Shown here piece by piece: positions 38,167-48,600 of a DNA stretch of 64,000 nucleotides (position 1 is the first letter of the stretch; each line of letters starts with the position of its first letter). The stretch is from Verrucomicrobiales bacterium. GTDB lineage: Bacteria; Verrucomicrobiota; Verrucomicrobiia; Verrucomicrobiales; DEV007. The stretch lies in the NCBI GenBank assembly GCA_029212615.1, contig JARGPJ010000004.1, positions 333,131 through 397,130 of the forward strand, read 5' to 3'. The notes beneath the pieces were generated by a model that searched no databases, was not told the DNA's origin, and saw nothing but the letters and a program-made list of their open reading frames with translations. A program made the translations under genes and the position numbers.

Positions 38167-38682
38167 ATGAACTGCTTTTCCCTCCCTGTTCGCCTCTTGT
38201 CAGTTTTCGCAGTGCTCGCTTTCGCTTCCTGTAAGACGAAGGGGCCGGATATCGAATCTCCCACGGTTCGACCCTCTGACCCGGGAAGCCTTCAGTCCGG
38301 CGGCGCAACCGGAGCGACTGCATCGGAACCGGCCGCGCCGACGGGAATGCAGCGGACTTATTCAGGCCTGCAGTATCAGGTTATCCGTGCCGGAAGCGGT
38401 CCTCGTCCCAGCACTTATAATAAGGTGAAGGTTCACTATCACGGCACCCTCACGAATGGAACCGTCTTCGACAGCAGTAAGCAGCGCGGGCAGCCGGCCA
38501 CCTTTGGAGTCACTCAGGTGATCCCGGGGTGGACTGAGGGGCTTCAGCTCATGCAAAAAGGGGCAAAGTATAAGTTCATTATCCCGCCGAACCTTGCCTA
38601 CGGTCAGCGGGGGGCGCCTCCAAAAATCGGGCCGAATGAGACGCTGATTTTTGAGGTCGAGTTGCTGGATATCCTCTATTGA
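38167..38682 (+). CDS. FKBP-type peptidyl-prolyl isomerase lipoprotein
   Basis: 171 residues from ATG 38167 (an ATG six codons earlier at 38149 is possible). A lipobox FASC (Cys at about 22) closes a signal peptide, so this is an envelope lipoprotein. A Pro/Ser-rich linker (25-70) leads to the FKBP domain (about 75-171): KVHYHGTLTNGTVFDSSKQ, VIPGWTEGLQLMQKG and FIIPPNLAYGQRGAPPKIGP with the hydrophobic pocket residues of the family. It acts in periplasmic protein folding. Only the first part is linker; domain complete. Confidence 0.92.
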   Translation: MNCFSLPVRLLSVFAVLAFASCKTKGPDIESPTVRPSDPGSLQSGGATGATASEPAAPTGMQRTYSGLQYQVIRAGSGPRPSTYNKVKVHYHGTLTNGTVFDSSKQRGQPATFGVTQVIPGWTEGLQLMQKGAKYKFIIPPNLAYGQRGAPPKIGPNETLIFEVELLDILY

Positions 38683-38770
38683 ATTTGAAGTCGCTCGTTT
38701 GCGGCAACGATAAATGTTTGCGTCACCTCGCTGAATATTCTATTTCGATAGGAAGCGAATCTATTTTCCG

Positions 38771-39076
38771 ATGACACGACCTCTCGTTTTTCTTCTTTTC
38801 GGGGCCTTTGCCCTCCAGCTTTCGGTGACTCCTGTTCAAGCCGGTCGCTTTAGCAAATGTGAATGTGTGGGTGACTACCAGCCGCCCCGCGGCGTCGTGA
38901 AGTGGTACACTGTGAAGAAGAAAAAGGAGTGGGAGTATCGTCATCACTGCCTTCCCTGCGGGCGCAAAATTCCCTACAAAGTGCAGGTCATCACCTATGT
39001 GGACCGATACTCTGACGGGACGAAGCGCACCTGGAAGTGCGATGTTGCCGGTTCAGAAGTGACGCTCGGTAAGTGA
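38771..39076 (+). CDS. small exported Cys-rich protein
   Basis: 101 residues from ATG 38771. A signal peptide (FLLFGAFALQLSVTPVQA) ends near residue 25. The mature part is basic, has four Cys in CECVG and CLPCGRK (about 31-60) and another in WKCDVAG near the end, and a Lys-rich VKKKKEWEYRHHC stretch. The cysteines might bind a metal or form disulfides. I do not recognise the family. It is separated from the FKBP gene by 88 bases and not obviously in an operon. Confidence 0.6.
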   Translation: MTRPLVFLLFGAFALQLSVTPVQAGRFSKCECVGDYQPPRGVVKWYTVKKKKEWEYRHHCLPCGRKIPYKVQVITYVDRYSDGTKRTWKCDVAGSEVTLGK

Positions 39077-39140
39077 TTTTGATGTGACGGAAACGGCTTG
39101 AGCCCGAGTGCTTGTTCGTTAATCGGGAATTTCGGGCACA

Positions 39141-39165
39141 AAAAAACCCTGCCGTAGCAGGGTTT
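39141..39165 (-). terminator. rho-independent terminator of rpsT
   Basis: Stem AAACCCTGC / GCAGGGTTT (39144-39165, loop CGTA) with a T-run on the minus strand at 39141-39147. It lies about 60 bases after the rpsT stop codon (39224) and ends that transcript. Confidence 0.85.
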
Positions 39166-39223
39166 CGTGAAATTCAACAGGGCCAGGTCATTGACCTGAC
39201 AGGGTTGGATGACATTAAGAGAC

Positions 39224-39487
39224 TTAAGCAGACTTGGGAAGAAGGGCTGCAGTGCGGCTTTTGAGACGGCTTGCTGTCTTCTTATGGAAGGTTCCCTTCT
39301 TGGCAGCCTTGTCAGCAGCGGAAGCAAATTTGTTGTAGGCTTCCTGAGCTTTCTTCGTATCACCAGCTTCCGCAGCCTCGCTCACTTCCTTGCGGAGAAG
39401 TTTAACGCGGGTCTTGAGAATACGGTTACGAGCGGTCTCTCTCTCTGTTTTACGGACGCGCTTGCGAGCTGATCTTGTGTTGGCCAT
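39224..39487 (-). CDS. rpsT: 30S ribosomal protein S20
   Basis: 87 residues, the usual length. MANTRSARKRVRKTERE is the diagnostic N-terminus and KKGTFHKKTASRLKSR the conserved middle; the protein is Lys/Arg/Ala-rich and helical and binds 16S rRNA. Monocistronic with its own terminator and no clear ribosome site. Confidence 0.98.
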   Translation of the reverse strand: MANTRSARKRVRKTERETARNRILKTRVKLLRKEVSEAAEAGDTKKAQEAYNKFASAADKAAKKGTFHKKTASRLKSRTAALLPKSA

Positions 39488-39547
39488 CTGTTCGAATTGT
39501 TTCGGTCAATTAATAGGGCGCGGAACATACCTGTTTCCCGCGTAACG

Positions 39548-40339
39548 TCAAGGGTTAACTACAGGGGCGGCGGTTTCAATGTATCCACGGTCCCATCCCT
39601 GCCCTGAAAGCACGTCCACACCGGTGGAGGAATGATCCACCGGATTCAGTACCGGCAGGGTTGCGAGGGTCGCCTGAGACTCCATGACCGGAAGTGTTGC
39701 AGGCGGGTCGACGGGAGGGAGGGCCTGGATCGTGGCCTTGCGGGCTGCTTCCGCTTTCGCCTCATCCCGCCAGAGCCCTTTTCGAACCACAAAGACCTTT
39801 GATCCCACGCCCACTTTGGAATGGAGATCAATGACATCGCGTGATTTCATGCGAACGCATCCGTAGCTCGAGGCTTTACCGACGCTGTTCTCCGCTGCGG
39901 TTCCATGAATGTAAATACAGCGGGAGTAGGTATTCTTGTTCTTCGGTTCCAAACCGTTGAGCCAGAGGATCCGGGAAACGATAGGATCGCGTCCGGGGGA
40001 ATTAGGCTTAATGACCTCGCCGGTCCACTTTCGGCTCTTAAAGACGGCTCCAGCAGGTTTTCCCTGACCGATTTTTTCGGCGACTTCCATTTTTCCGAGA
40101 GGGGTGCGGTAGCTGCCCTTCTCGTCTCCGAGGCCGAATTTCGAGGTGGAAATGGGATAAGTTTTAATGAGCTTGCCCTGCCGGTAGAGAGCCATTTTCT
40201 GCTGAGGCACGGAAACTTCCATGACATGTAGATCGTCACGTTTGGCGCTGGTTTGCACGGCACAGCTGGTTGAAAAGAGGCAAAGGCCCAAGAGGCTTGC
40301 CATCGTCGCCAACGATAAGGAGCAGGATACAGGATTCAT
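39548..40339 (-). CDS. L,D-transpeptidase (YkuD domain) lipoprotein
   Basis: 263 residues. A lipobox STSCAV (Cys at about 26) marks an envelope lipoprotein. The YkuD domain (about 38-180) has the catalytic motif IHGTAAENSVGKASSYGCVRM with the Cys nucleophile and His. Family members crosslink or attach lipoproteins to peptidoglycan at m-Dap residues. A Pro-rich C-terminal tail (about 190-263) is low complexity. It is followed by rpsT on the same strand but spaced by 60 bases. The domain is complete. Confidence 0.92.
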   Translation of the reverse strand: MNPVSCSLSLATMASLLGLCLFSTSCAVQTSAKRDDLHVMEVSVPQQKMALYRQGKLIKTYPISTSKFGLGDEKGSYRTPLGKMEVAEKIGQGKPAGAVFKSRKWTGEVIKPNSPGRDPIVSRILWLNGLEPKNKNTYSRCIYIHGTAAENSVGKASSYGCVRMKSRDVIDLHSKVGVGSKVFVVRKGLWRDEAKAEAARKATIQALPPVDPPATLPVMESQATLATLPVLNPVDHSSTGVDVLSGQGWDRGYIETAAPVVNP

Positions 40340-40551
40340 CGGGATTTGAGGATATAACGTTATTTCGGGGTTCTATCTTAGAACTCCGATAACATTCCCG
40401 ATTGGCTGATTTCCAGAGAGTGAGTGGCTGGAATGAGATTTCTCTCATATGTAATATCAACCTAAATTAACAAAATACAAATTTCTAGCATTCTTTTCTG
40501 CCGGATTTAGTTTTCGTTCGTCTTATTAGAGACTCCTTTCCTGAGGTTCCT

Positions 40552-41490
40552 ATGCGCCGTTCTCCACTTTCTTTCTGCACTCTTTCCACGATCCTGCTTC
40601 TCGCTCTCTGTCCTGTTTGGCCATTGTCGGCTCAGGACATTCCGGATGAGCTGTTAGAGGATGAGCATGTTCGTGAGGAATTCGGAGTGAATAAGTTCAC
40701 CACTCCGTCGATCAAAAAGATCTTCGCGGATCTGCAGAAGCTCAGGCCTCTTCCCTACGATGAGCTGAAGCGTGTCATGCCGGAACAGCCGCCGAAGGAT
40801 CGAACCCATCTCGCGATCACGGTGGGGCTGCTTCTTGCGGATGGTTTCTTTGCGGTCGAGGCGGAACAGTTCTTCGATCTGGAGCCGGTGGGCCGTTCTC
40901 TCCTTCAGCATGCGAGCAATCTGGGATCGGGGACTCGTATCTCAAGTCACATGAAAAGCATGCTGGAAAAGGGGGCTCTCAGCGATTGGGATGAGCTGAA
41001 GAATGAGCTTTCGCGGACGCAGAAAGATGTCGAGAAAGAGATGGTTTTAATTCGCGATGTCGACGCGGCCAATCTTGTCAGTCTCGGGGGGTGGCTTCGA
41101 GCCTTTGAGATTGGAACGGCTGCGTCACTGGTGCCCTACGACCCGGCAAAAGCCTCCACGCTCGCGCGACCTGAGATCATTGAGTATTTTGTTCTTAATC
41201 TCGAAACGCTTGAGCCCCGCATTAAGGAGAATGAACTGGTGAAAGAGATTCAGGCCGGTCTCCTTGAAATTCAGAAGCGGACCACCCTGCCGGAGCAGGA
41301 GATTCTCAGTGAAGCTGAAGTGCAGGAACTCCGTATTCTTGTCGAAGGCCTCGTCGACAAAGCCTACGGCTCAGCGCGGTTAATTGAGATCACCAAAACC
41401 GGACAGGGAAAAACTGACCCGGGGGAGGCTCCAACGACGACGAAGCCCGCTGCGACCGGCGGGGTCATCTCGGGGGAGGTTCCGGAGTAG
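40552..41490 (+). CDS. exported protein of unknown function
   Basis: 312 residues from ATG 40552. A signal peptide (LSTILLLALCPVWPLSAQ) ends near residue 27. The mature protein is predicted mainly alpha-helical and charged, without repeats or Cys; IFADLQKLRPLPYDELKRV and a long helical C-terminal half with LLEIQKRTTLPEQEILSEAE are visible, followed by a Pro/Thr-rich tail. I do not recognise the family. It faces trpB end to end. About 210 bases of A/T-rich DNA upstream probably hold its promoter. Export suggests an envelope role. Confidence 0.65.
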   Translation: MRRSPLSFCTLSTILLLALCPVWPLSAQDIPDELLEDEHVREEFGVNKFTTPSIKKIFADLQKLRPLPYDELKRVMPEQPPKDRTHLAITVGLLLADGFFAVEAEQFFDLEPVGRSLLQHASNLGSGTRISSHMKSMLEKGALSDWDELKNELSRTQKDVEKEMVLIRDVDAANLVSLGGWLRAFEIGTAASLVPYDPAKASTLARPEIIEYFVLNLETLEPRIKENELVKEIQAGLLEIQKRTTLPEQEILSEAEVQELRILVEGLVDKAYGSARLIEITKTGQGKTDPGEAPTTTKPAATGGVISGEVPE

Positions 41491-41577
41491 GCGTCGTCTT
41501 TCTCCTTTTCGGAATCCCTCTCACCTTTTTCAGCGTGGTGGTGAAGAAAGGGAAGAAGATAGCGAGAAGGGGAGGGT

Positions 41578-42789
41578 CTACGCGTCCGGCATGAGGAACT
41601 TCGCGGCTTGCTCAACATCTTTGTCGCCACGGCCGGACAAGCTTACAATGATGATCTGATCTTTGTTCATCGTGCCGGCGACTTTATTTACGTAGGCAAG
41701 GGCATGAGAAGTTTCCAGTGCCGGGATAATGCCCTCGGTTTTCGAGAGTCCTGAAAACGCGGCGAGTGCTTCATCATCGGTCGCGTAGGTGTATTCGACG
41801 CGACCCTTGTCCTGTAAAAAAGCGTGCTCAGGGCCGACGGCGGCGTAGTCGAGACCTGCCGAAACGGAATGGGTGAGCTCAATCTGTCCGTCTTCGTCGG
41901 CAAGGAGCCAGGTTTTCGTCCCTTGAAGGACCCCTAGCTTCCCGCCTTGAAAACGGGCCGCGTGTTCCCCGTGCTTGATGCCGTGTCCGCCTGCCTCGAC
42001 GCCCATCATTTTGACGCCTTCGTCTTCGAGGAAGGGGTGAAAGAGGCCTATTGCATTGCTGCCTCCGCCGACGCAGGCGACGAGAAGGTCAGGGAGTTTT
42101 TCCTCGCGCTCGAGGATCTGGCGTCGCGCCTCGAGGCCGATGACGCGATGAAAGTCCCTCACCATCATTGGATAGGGGTGTGGGCCAAGGGCGCTTCCGA
42201 GAATGTAGTGGGTTGAGCGGACGTTGGTGACCCAGTCGCGCAGGGCTTCGTTGACGGCCTCCTTGAGCGTTTTCTGGCCTGCTTCGACTCCCCGGACTTC
42301 CGCACCGAGGAGGCGCATTCGAATGACGTTGAGACGCTGGCGCTCCATGTCAATCGCGCCCATGTAGACGATGCATTCCATCCCGAAGTGTGCCGCGACG
42401 GTGGCCGTGGCAACGCCGTGCTGCCCGGCGCCCGTTTCAGCGATGATCCGCTTTTTACCGAGGCGTTTCGCGATCAGGATCTGCCCGAGGGCATTGTTGA
42501 TCTTGTGCGCACCGGTGTGCAGGAGGTCCTCACGTTTCAGGAAGATTTTGGCACCGCCCAGCTCCCGGGACCAGCGTTCGGCATAATAGAGCGGGGTTTC
42601 GCGTCCGCAGAATTCAGCCAGCAGATTATTCAGTTCCAGCTGAAAAGCGGGGTCCGCTTTTGCTTTTTCATACTCAGCAGTGAGTTCGTCGAGGGCGGCA
42701 ACCAGGGTTTCAGGGACAAAGCGCCCCCCGAATGTTCCAAAGTGTCCGCTCTCGTCGGGAAGAGTCTGGGTCGTGGTCGCAGTGCTCAT
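41578..42789 (-). CDS. trpB: tryptophan synthase beta subunit
   Basis: Makes tryptophan from indole and serine with PLP; partner of TrpA. 403 residues, normal. PLP Lys is in HTGAHKINN (about 92), and the glycine-rich phosphate loop is [16 protein letters not shown] opens the protein. No trpA is adjacent in the window, so it is not in a trp operon here. A gap of 187 bases upstream contains the SRP RNA on the other strand. Confidence 0.97.
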   Translation of the reverse strand: MSTATTTQTLPDESGHFGTFGGRFVPETLVAALDELTAEYEKAKADPAFQLELNNLLAEFCGRETPLYYAERWSRELGGAKIFLKREDLLHTGAHKINNALGQILIAKRLGKKRIIAETGAGQHGVATATVAAHFGMECIVYMGAIDMERQRLNVIRMRLLGAEVRGVEAGQKTLKEAVNEALRDWVTNVRSTHYILGSALGPHPYPMMVRDFHRVIGLEARRQILEREEKLPDLLVACVGGGSNAIGLFHPFLEDEGVKMMGVEAGGHGIKHGEHAARFQGGKLGVLQGTKTWLLADEDGQIELTHSVSAGLDYAAVGPEHAFLQDKGRVEYTYATDDEALAAFSGLSKTEGIIPALETSHALAYVNKVAGTMNKDQIIIVSLSGRGDKDVEQAAKFLMPDA

Positions 42790-42871
42790 GGGTTTGTCAG
42801 ACTACTTTGCACCCTGACGAAATGTTTTCAACGCTCGCATTTTCAGAGAGCCGTGTATATTCGCCGCGTCA

Positions 42872-42953
42872 GAGGCTGCGGAGTGGTGGCAGGTAAACCC
42901 CGCCAGGGCCGGAAGGCAGCAACGGTAGCTTGTCCAGCATTGCCGCAGTTCTC
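42872..42953 (+). ncRNA. ffs: signal recognition particle RNA (4.5S type)
   Basis: An 82-base sequence in the gap between trpB and leuC carries the signature CCAGGGCCGGAAGGCAGC: a GGAA tetraloop on a GGCC/GGCn stem followed by the asymmetric internal-loop sequence GCAGCAACGG, as in bacterial 4.5S RNA. The ends pair as a long stem (GAGGCTGCGG with CCGCAGTTCTC, small mismatch). The strand follows from the tetraloop context. It guides Ffh to signal peptides of membrane proteins. End points are estimated from the outer stem. Confidence 0.88.
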
Positions 42954-42976
42954 TGGCACTTTCTTCCGGCGACAAA

Positions 42977-44404
42977 TCAGGCGGCCGCCTCACTCTTCAC
43001 ATCGAAGACGTCACGGGCATCGCTCACGACCCCGGTGATCGCCGCCGCAGCGACCATGACGGGTGACATGAGAATGGTTCTTCCGATCGGGGATCCCTGG
43101 CGGCCTTTGAAGTTCCGGTTGCTGGAACTCGCGCAAAGCTGGTCGCCGATCAGCTTATCGGGATTCATCGCGAGGCACATCGAGCATCCTGCTCCACGCC
43201 ACTCAAATCCGGCTGCTTCGAAGATTTCATGAATCCCCTCCTGGCGGCACAGATGATCGACAATTTCGGATCCGGGAACAGCGATTGCGGTGACTCCATT
43301 GGCGACCTTGCGGCCTTTGAGGAATTTGGCGGTTTCGCGGAAATCAGAAAGGCGGCCGTTTGTGCAGCTGCCGATAAAGCAGACATCGACCGCTTTGCCG
43401 GCGATGGGTGTGTTCGCTTCGAACTTCATGTATTCGAGCGCTTCCTCGATGCTCTTGCGGCCTTCCTCGTCCGGCTGATCGTCAGGCGACGGGATGTTTT
43501 CGGTCACGAAAATGCCGTGGTCCGGAGAAATTCCCCAGGTCACAGAGGGGGCGATATCGGCTGCATTGATGTTCACGACGTCGTCGTAGTGGCACCCTTC
43601 GTCGGAGGCGAGGGCTGTCCATTTTTCCACGGCCGCGTCCCAATCGGCACCTTTCGGTGAGTAGGGGCGATCTTTGAGGTAGGCAAAGGTCTTTTCGTCA
43701 GGATTGACGTAGCCGCAACGAGCGCCGCCTTCGATCGACATGTTGCAGACCGTCATGCGTTCCTCCATGGAGAAATGATCGAAGAGGCTGCCACCATATT
43801 CGTAGGCGTAGCCGATCCCGCCCTTTGCGCCGAGCAGCTTGATGATGTGCAGGACGACATCCTTCGCGTAGACCCCGGGAGGAAGCTCCCCATCCACGTT
43901 GATGCGTCGAACCTTGAGCTTGCTCAGTGCCATCGTCTGCGTCGCGAGAACGTCGCGGATCTGGGTCGTTCCGATGCCGAAAGCGATCGCGCCGAAGGCG
44001 CCGTGAGTCGCGGTATGTGAGTCGCCACAGGCAATGGTTGTTCCGGGCTGGGTGATCCCCTGTTCCGGTCCGACGACGTGAACAATGCCCTGTCCACCGC
44101 TGCCGATATCAAAAAACTTCACCCCGAATTCTTTACAGTTGTCGCGCAGTGCGGTGATCATGTCCTGAGCCAGTCCATCTTCGAAAGGTTCGATCTGGCT
44201 TTTCGTAGGAACGATGTGATCGACGGTCGCAAAGGTGCGCTCCGGGTATTTCACCTTCAATCCCAGATCACGGAGCATGCCGAATGCCTGGGGGCTCGTG
44301 ACCTCATGGATGAGATGCGTGCCAATGAGAAGTTGGGTCTGTCCATTCGAGAGGGTATTCACGGCGTGTGATTCCCAGACTTTTTCAAAGAGGCTTTGGC
44401 TCAT
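42977..44404 (-). CDS. leuC: 3-isopropylmalate dehydratase large subunit
   Basis: Aconitase-family [4Fe-4S] enzyme isomerising 2- to 3-isopropylmalate in leucine synthesis, with LeuD as small subunit. 475 residues from ATG 44404; the open frame runs over 250 codons further upstream but that part overlaps an opposite-strand gene and is not homologous. [16 protein letters not shown] N-terminus, [20 protein letters not shown] and the cluster Cys in [10 protein letters not shown] and [15 protein letters not shown] are visible. leuD is not in the window. Confidence 0.97.
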   Translation of the reverse strand: MSQSLFEKVWESHAVNTLSNGQTQLLIGTHLIHEVTSPQAFGMLRDLGLKVKYPERTFATVDHIVPTKSQIEPFEDGLAQDMITALRDNCKEFGVKFFDIGSGGQGIVHVVGPEQGITQPGTTIACGDSHTATHGAFGAIAFGIGTTQIRDVLATQTMALSKLKVRRINVDGELPPGVYAKDVVLHIIKLLGAKGGIGYAYEYGGSLFDHFSMEERMTVCNMSIEGGARCGYVNPDEKTFAYLKDRPYSPKGADWDAAVEKWTALASDEGCHYDDVVNINAADIAPSVTWGISPDHGIFVTENIPSPDDQPDEEGRKSIEEALEYMKFEANTPIAGKAVDVCFIGSCTNGRLSDFRETAKFLKGRKVANGVTAIAVPGSEIVDHLCRQEGIHEIFEAAGFEWRGAGCSMCLAMNPDKLIGDQLCASSSNRNFKGRQGSPIGRTILMSPVMVAAAAITGVVSDARDVFDVKSEAAA

Positions 44405-44582
44405 AGCAGTATCGGAGGTGGGTGTTTTTTTCGGGCGGGAAGCTAGCACATGCTGCGACACAGCGGTAATGGAAATCGTCTTCAGATCGACGGAATCCCT
44501 TTCGAATCGTTGAAAATGAAGGGAATTAGGTGTAAAAGGAATCTGTCTCGTCCGTATGACGGGATGAACTATCTGAACCAAC

Positions 44583-45008
44583 ATGAAATTGACCAAATCA
44601 ATCGAAAAACTGATGGCTCTCACTGTCATCGCTGCTGCCCTTACAATGGTAGGCTGCGAGAAGACTGTAGAGGGAATGAAGGAAGATGCGACCGAAGCTG
44701 CTGAGGCAACTAAGGAAGCTGCTACTGAAGCTGTGGAAGCCACTAAAGAAACAACTGAAAAGGCTGTTGAGGCAACCAAAGAGACGACTGAAAAGGCTGT
44801 CGAGGCAACTAAAGAGGGAGCCAAGAAAGCTGCTGACGCAACTGCCGAGACAACTGAAAAGGCTGTCAAAGCAACGAAAGAAGGCGCCAAGAAGGCTGCT
44901 GACGCAACGAAAGACGCCGCTGCAAAGACTGGCGATGCAATGAAGAAGAAGGTCAACGACGCAGCTAAAGCTGTCGACGAGGCAACTGACGCTCCTGCAG
45001 CAGAGTAA
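44583..45008 (+). CDS. repetitive Ala/Glu/Lys-rich lipoprotein
   Basis: 141 residues from ATG 44583. Lipobox LTMVGCEK (Cys at about 24) indicates an envelope lipoprotein. The mature part consists of imperfect 11-residue repeats on the pattern A-(T/V)-(E/K)-x-x-K-E-(T/A)-(T/A)-E-K with [11 protein letters not shown] recurring, predicted as a long amphipathic helix like LEA or apolipoprotein repeats. Such proteins often span the periplasm or bind lipid; function is unknown. A strong terminator follows. It lies divergent to leuC. Confidence 0.75.
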   Translation: MKLTKSIEKLMALTVIAAALTMVGCEKTVEGMKEDATEAAEATKEAATEAVEATKETTEKAVEATKETTEKAVEATKEGAKKAADATAETTEKAVKATKEGAKKAADATKDAAAKTGDAMKKKVNDAAKAVDEATDAPAAE

Positions 45009-45040
45009 TTTCTCTCTTTACCAAGCGAATTACTAAGTAG

Positions 45041-45071
45041 AACCCCGTGTCGAAAGGCACGGGGTTTTTTG
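45041..45071 (+). terminator. rho-independent terminator
   Basis: Stem AACCCCGTG / CACGGGGTT (loop TCGAAAGG) followed by a run of seven T ending at 45071. It lies 32 bases after the lipoprotein gene and faces the minus-strand gene ending at 45084. Confidence 0.9.
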
Positions 45072-45083
45072 TTTCCCTCAGGC

Positions 45084-45563
45084 CTATGCTTCACTGGCGG
45101 CGGACATTGCCCCCATCGCCCCGAAGCCGATCGCTCCGATAATGACCACGATATAGAGGACAAAGAAAACGATCATCCAGATTCCGACGTATTTCCAGAA
45201 CGCACGCTGCTCGTTGAGGGCCGCGACCAGATTGGTTTCGGAAGGTTGGGTGCTGAGATCGGCGATCCGGCTGGAAAATTTGCCCAGTTTCAAGGCGGGG
45301 TAAATATAGATGAAGGCCAACAGAAAATAGAGAATTCCGAGCGGGATTGTTGCCATTGCCCCGCCTAATTGCTCAGTAAGGGCGTCACCGGCAAGGCCTG
45401 ACGCGGCTCCTATGCCAATGAGGGCGAGACCTCCGAGAATGAGGAAGGCCGCTCCGATCCAGAGAAGGACGCTGAAAAAGCGTGTCCATCCTTTAGTCCG
45501 GGTGAGTTGATCGACGACGGCTGCAGAAACCGCCGCATGAGAAGGGGATAGAATCGAGTCCAT
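45084..45563 (-). CDS. DUF5362-like membrane protein
   Basis: 159 residues from ATG 45563. About four hydrophobic segments: 32-53, 66-90 and 118-146, with a soluble link ([18 protein letters not shown]) and a Gly/Ala-rich end. [14 protein letters not shown] is reminiscent of the DUF5362 family of small bacterial membrane proteins. No function is known. It stands between the repetitive lipoprotein and uvrA without an evident operon partner. The call is by overall pattern only. Confidence 0.6.
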   Translation of the reverse strand: MDSILSPSHAAVSAAVVDQLTRTKGWTRFFSVLLWIGAAFLILGGLALIGIGAASGLAGDALTEQLGGAMATIPLGILYFLLAFIYIYPALKLGKFSSRIADLSTQPSETNLVAALNEQRAFWKYVGIWMIVFFVLYIVVIIGAIGFGAMGAMSAASEA

Positions 45564-45614
45564 CTTCGAGTTCTAGCGCTTTGTGGTTCGATGATCAATT
45601 TCCTTATTAGGCAG

Positions 45615-48600
45615 TTAGGGCTTACTTTGAAGTTGGCGTTTCAGAAACGGAGCGGTTCGGCTTTCTTTGACTTCGGCCACTTCCTCCGGCGTTCCCATTG
45701 CGACAATTTCACCTCCATCGGCACCCGCTTCCGGGCCAATCTCAAGCACGTAGTCGGCCTCCGCCATGATCTCAAGACTGTGTTCGATGACGACGACGGT
45801 GTGCCCGTCATCGACCAGGCGGTGCATGATTTCGAGGAGGCGAACGACGTCAGCCGTGTGAAGCCCGATGCTTGGTTCCTCGATGAGATAGAGATTCGAC
45901 TTCGGCGTGCGGTTTTGACGGAGGCGCGCGTTTGAGGAGCGCCCGATTCCTTTGGTCAGCTCCGTGACCAGCTTGATTCGCTGTGCTTCGCCGCCCGAGA
46001 CGCTGGGGCTGGGCTGGCCGAGGCGGAGGTACCCCAGTCCGGTGTCTTTCATCAGGGAGAAGGTTCGTGCGATCTTGGGGTGTCCCCCGAAAAACTCCGA
46101 AGCTTCTTCGATCGAGAGGTCCATGACATCACCGATCGACTTGCCGTTGTACTCGACTTCGAGAGTTGGACTGTTGAAGCGTCGTCCCCGGCACTCTTCA
46201 CATTCGACATAGGTGGTGGGGAGAAAGTTCATCTCGAGCTTGATCTGTCCGTTGCCCTTGCATGCTTCGCAGCGTCCTCCTTCGGTGTTGAAAGAGAATC
46301 TCGATGCGGTGTAGCCGCGCGCACGGGCCTCGGGAAGTTGTGCGAACATCTTTCGAATCTCGTCGAAGACCTTCACGTAAGTCGCCGGCGTTGAGCGGGA
46401 GGTCTTTCCGATCGGTGACTGATCGACCTCATAGATTGCCTCAAGCTGATCGACCCCTTCGATTGATTTCCAGGTCTTCTCCGGTTTCCTTCCGGTGGAC
46501 TTTTTCGAGGGCTTCTTTAATTGGGAATCAACCGCCGGTTTGAGAACGCCCCGCATGAAGCTCGACTTTCCGGAGCCCGAAATGCCGGCGATGACAGTGA
46601 GTCGTCCGATCGGGATGCGGATATCGACATTCTTCAGATTGTTAGCAGAGGCACCTTTAACGCGCAGCCAGCCTTCCTTCCGGTTTCTCGCGGGAAGCTT
46701 GCGTCGTTTCCCTTTCATGGGATGAATGAGAGGGGATGAAAAAGCAGCGAAGGTCGGGGATTTCGTGCCAATCCTTTTGCTGGAAAACAGTTCCGCCGGT
46801 GGCCCCTGCCAGACGATCTCCCCGCCAAACTGACCAGCCCCGGGACCAAGATCAATGAGGTGGTCGGATCGGCGAATCGTTTCCTCGTCGTGCTCGACAA
46901 CCACGAGCGAATTCCCTTTCGCTTTCAGGGAGACCAAGGTGTTGAGTAAATTTTCATTGTCCCGCGGGTGGAGCCCGATCGTGGGTTCATCGAGGACGTA
47001 GAGGACTCCGCGAAGGTTTGATCCGAGTTGGGAGGCGAGGCGAATGCGTTGACTTTCGCCCCCACTCAGAGTCGTTGCCGACCGGTCCAGCTGCAAATAG
47101 CCGAGACCAACCTCTTCCATGAAGTGAAGGCGCTGCGAGATCTCCGGCAGAATATCGCGGGCGATGAGCGCAGATTCCTTTTCAAGTTTGAGGCTATTGA
47201 TCACCTTTTTTGCCTCGATCACTGATTGGCCGGCAATCTCGTGAATCGCAACGTCGCCGATCCTGACATGACGGGCGACTTCGTTGAGCCGGGCGCCGTT
47301 GCATTCAGGGCAGGTTTCGAGGTCCATTTCGCTCCGTGACCGGGAACGTCGGTACTCTTCACGCAACTCCGCATCGAGTTGTGACTCGGCATCACGATCA
47401 TCGGATGCAGTGGGTCGCTTTTCGACGGAGCCATAGCCGCGACACATCGGGCACCAGCCGTGGGGGGAGTTGTAGGAAAAAAGCCGTGGGTCAAGCTCCT
47501 CAAAAGATCGTCCCGTTTCAGGGTCGGCCATCTCCGTGTTCGCCACCTGGATGTGATTATCCTGATCGAAGAATCTGATGGTTCGCTTCCCGAGGCGGAG
47601 CGCGGTTTCCACCATGGAAAGCGTCTCTTCCGGCGTGGTCTTCCGGTCCACTTCCCCGATGATAACGTCGATGTGGTGTTCCTTGAATCGTTCCAGCCGT
47701 TCAAACTCGTCCACCGCGACCAGTTGCTTGTCGACCAGGAGGGTATCGAATCCCTGTCGTGCCGCCCACTCGGCGACTTCAGTATGGTAGCCTTTCCGCG
47801 CTTTGATCAGTGGAGCCATGACCTTCACCGGCTTTTTACCCCGGGCGGCTTCCTTTCGAACTGTGGTCACAATGGAGCTGACACTCTGTTTCACGACAGC
47901 CTTCCCGGAGTCGGGGGAAAACTGCGTTCCCACTTTGGCAAAGAGGAGGCGAAGGAAATGCCAGACCTCCGTCACCGTGGCGACCGTGGACTTCCCTCCT
48001 CCCCGGGAGATTCGCTGTTCAATCGCGACAGTGGGGGGGAGACCGGTGATCAAGTCAATGTCGGGCCGTTCCATCTGTTCGACGAACTGCCTGGCGTAGG
48101 TTGACATGCTGTCGAGAAAACGCCGCTGCCCCTCGGCGAAGAGAATGTCGAAGGAGAGCGTCGACTTGCCGGAGCCACTCAGGCCGGTGATGACGACGAA
48201 CTGCTCCCGCGGAATCGATACATCGATATTCTTCAGGTTGTTTTCCCGGGCGCCGTAGAGTTCGATCGTGTTCTTCTGCCGTTTTACTTCGTAGAGAACG
48301 GGATCGCTGGAATCCGCCACTTTGAGTTGCTCACGGGCGACGGACTTTCTCGGGGCGAAATGCTCGGCGAGAAACCGTCCGGTGTGCGATCCGGGATGCT
48401 TTGCGACTTCCTCCGGGGTTCCGCAGACGACGATCTCGCCGCCATTCACTCCTGCCTCCGGACCGAGATCGATGACGTGGTCCGCACATTTAATGACATC
48501 GAGATTGTGTTCGATGACGATGACGGAGTCGCCTGCTTCGACGAGGCGTTCGAAGACCCGCAGTAACATTCCGGTATCATCAAAATGAAGTCCCGTTGTC

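Noticed and set aside
44405..45163. N-terminal extension of the leuC frame (over 250 codons)
   Set aside because: It overlaps the plus-strand lipoprotein gene and its terminator and has low-complexity Ala/Ser/Val repeats, which are the complement of that gene's repeats; the family start is at 44404.
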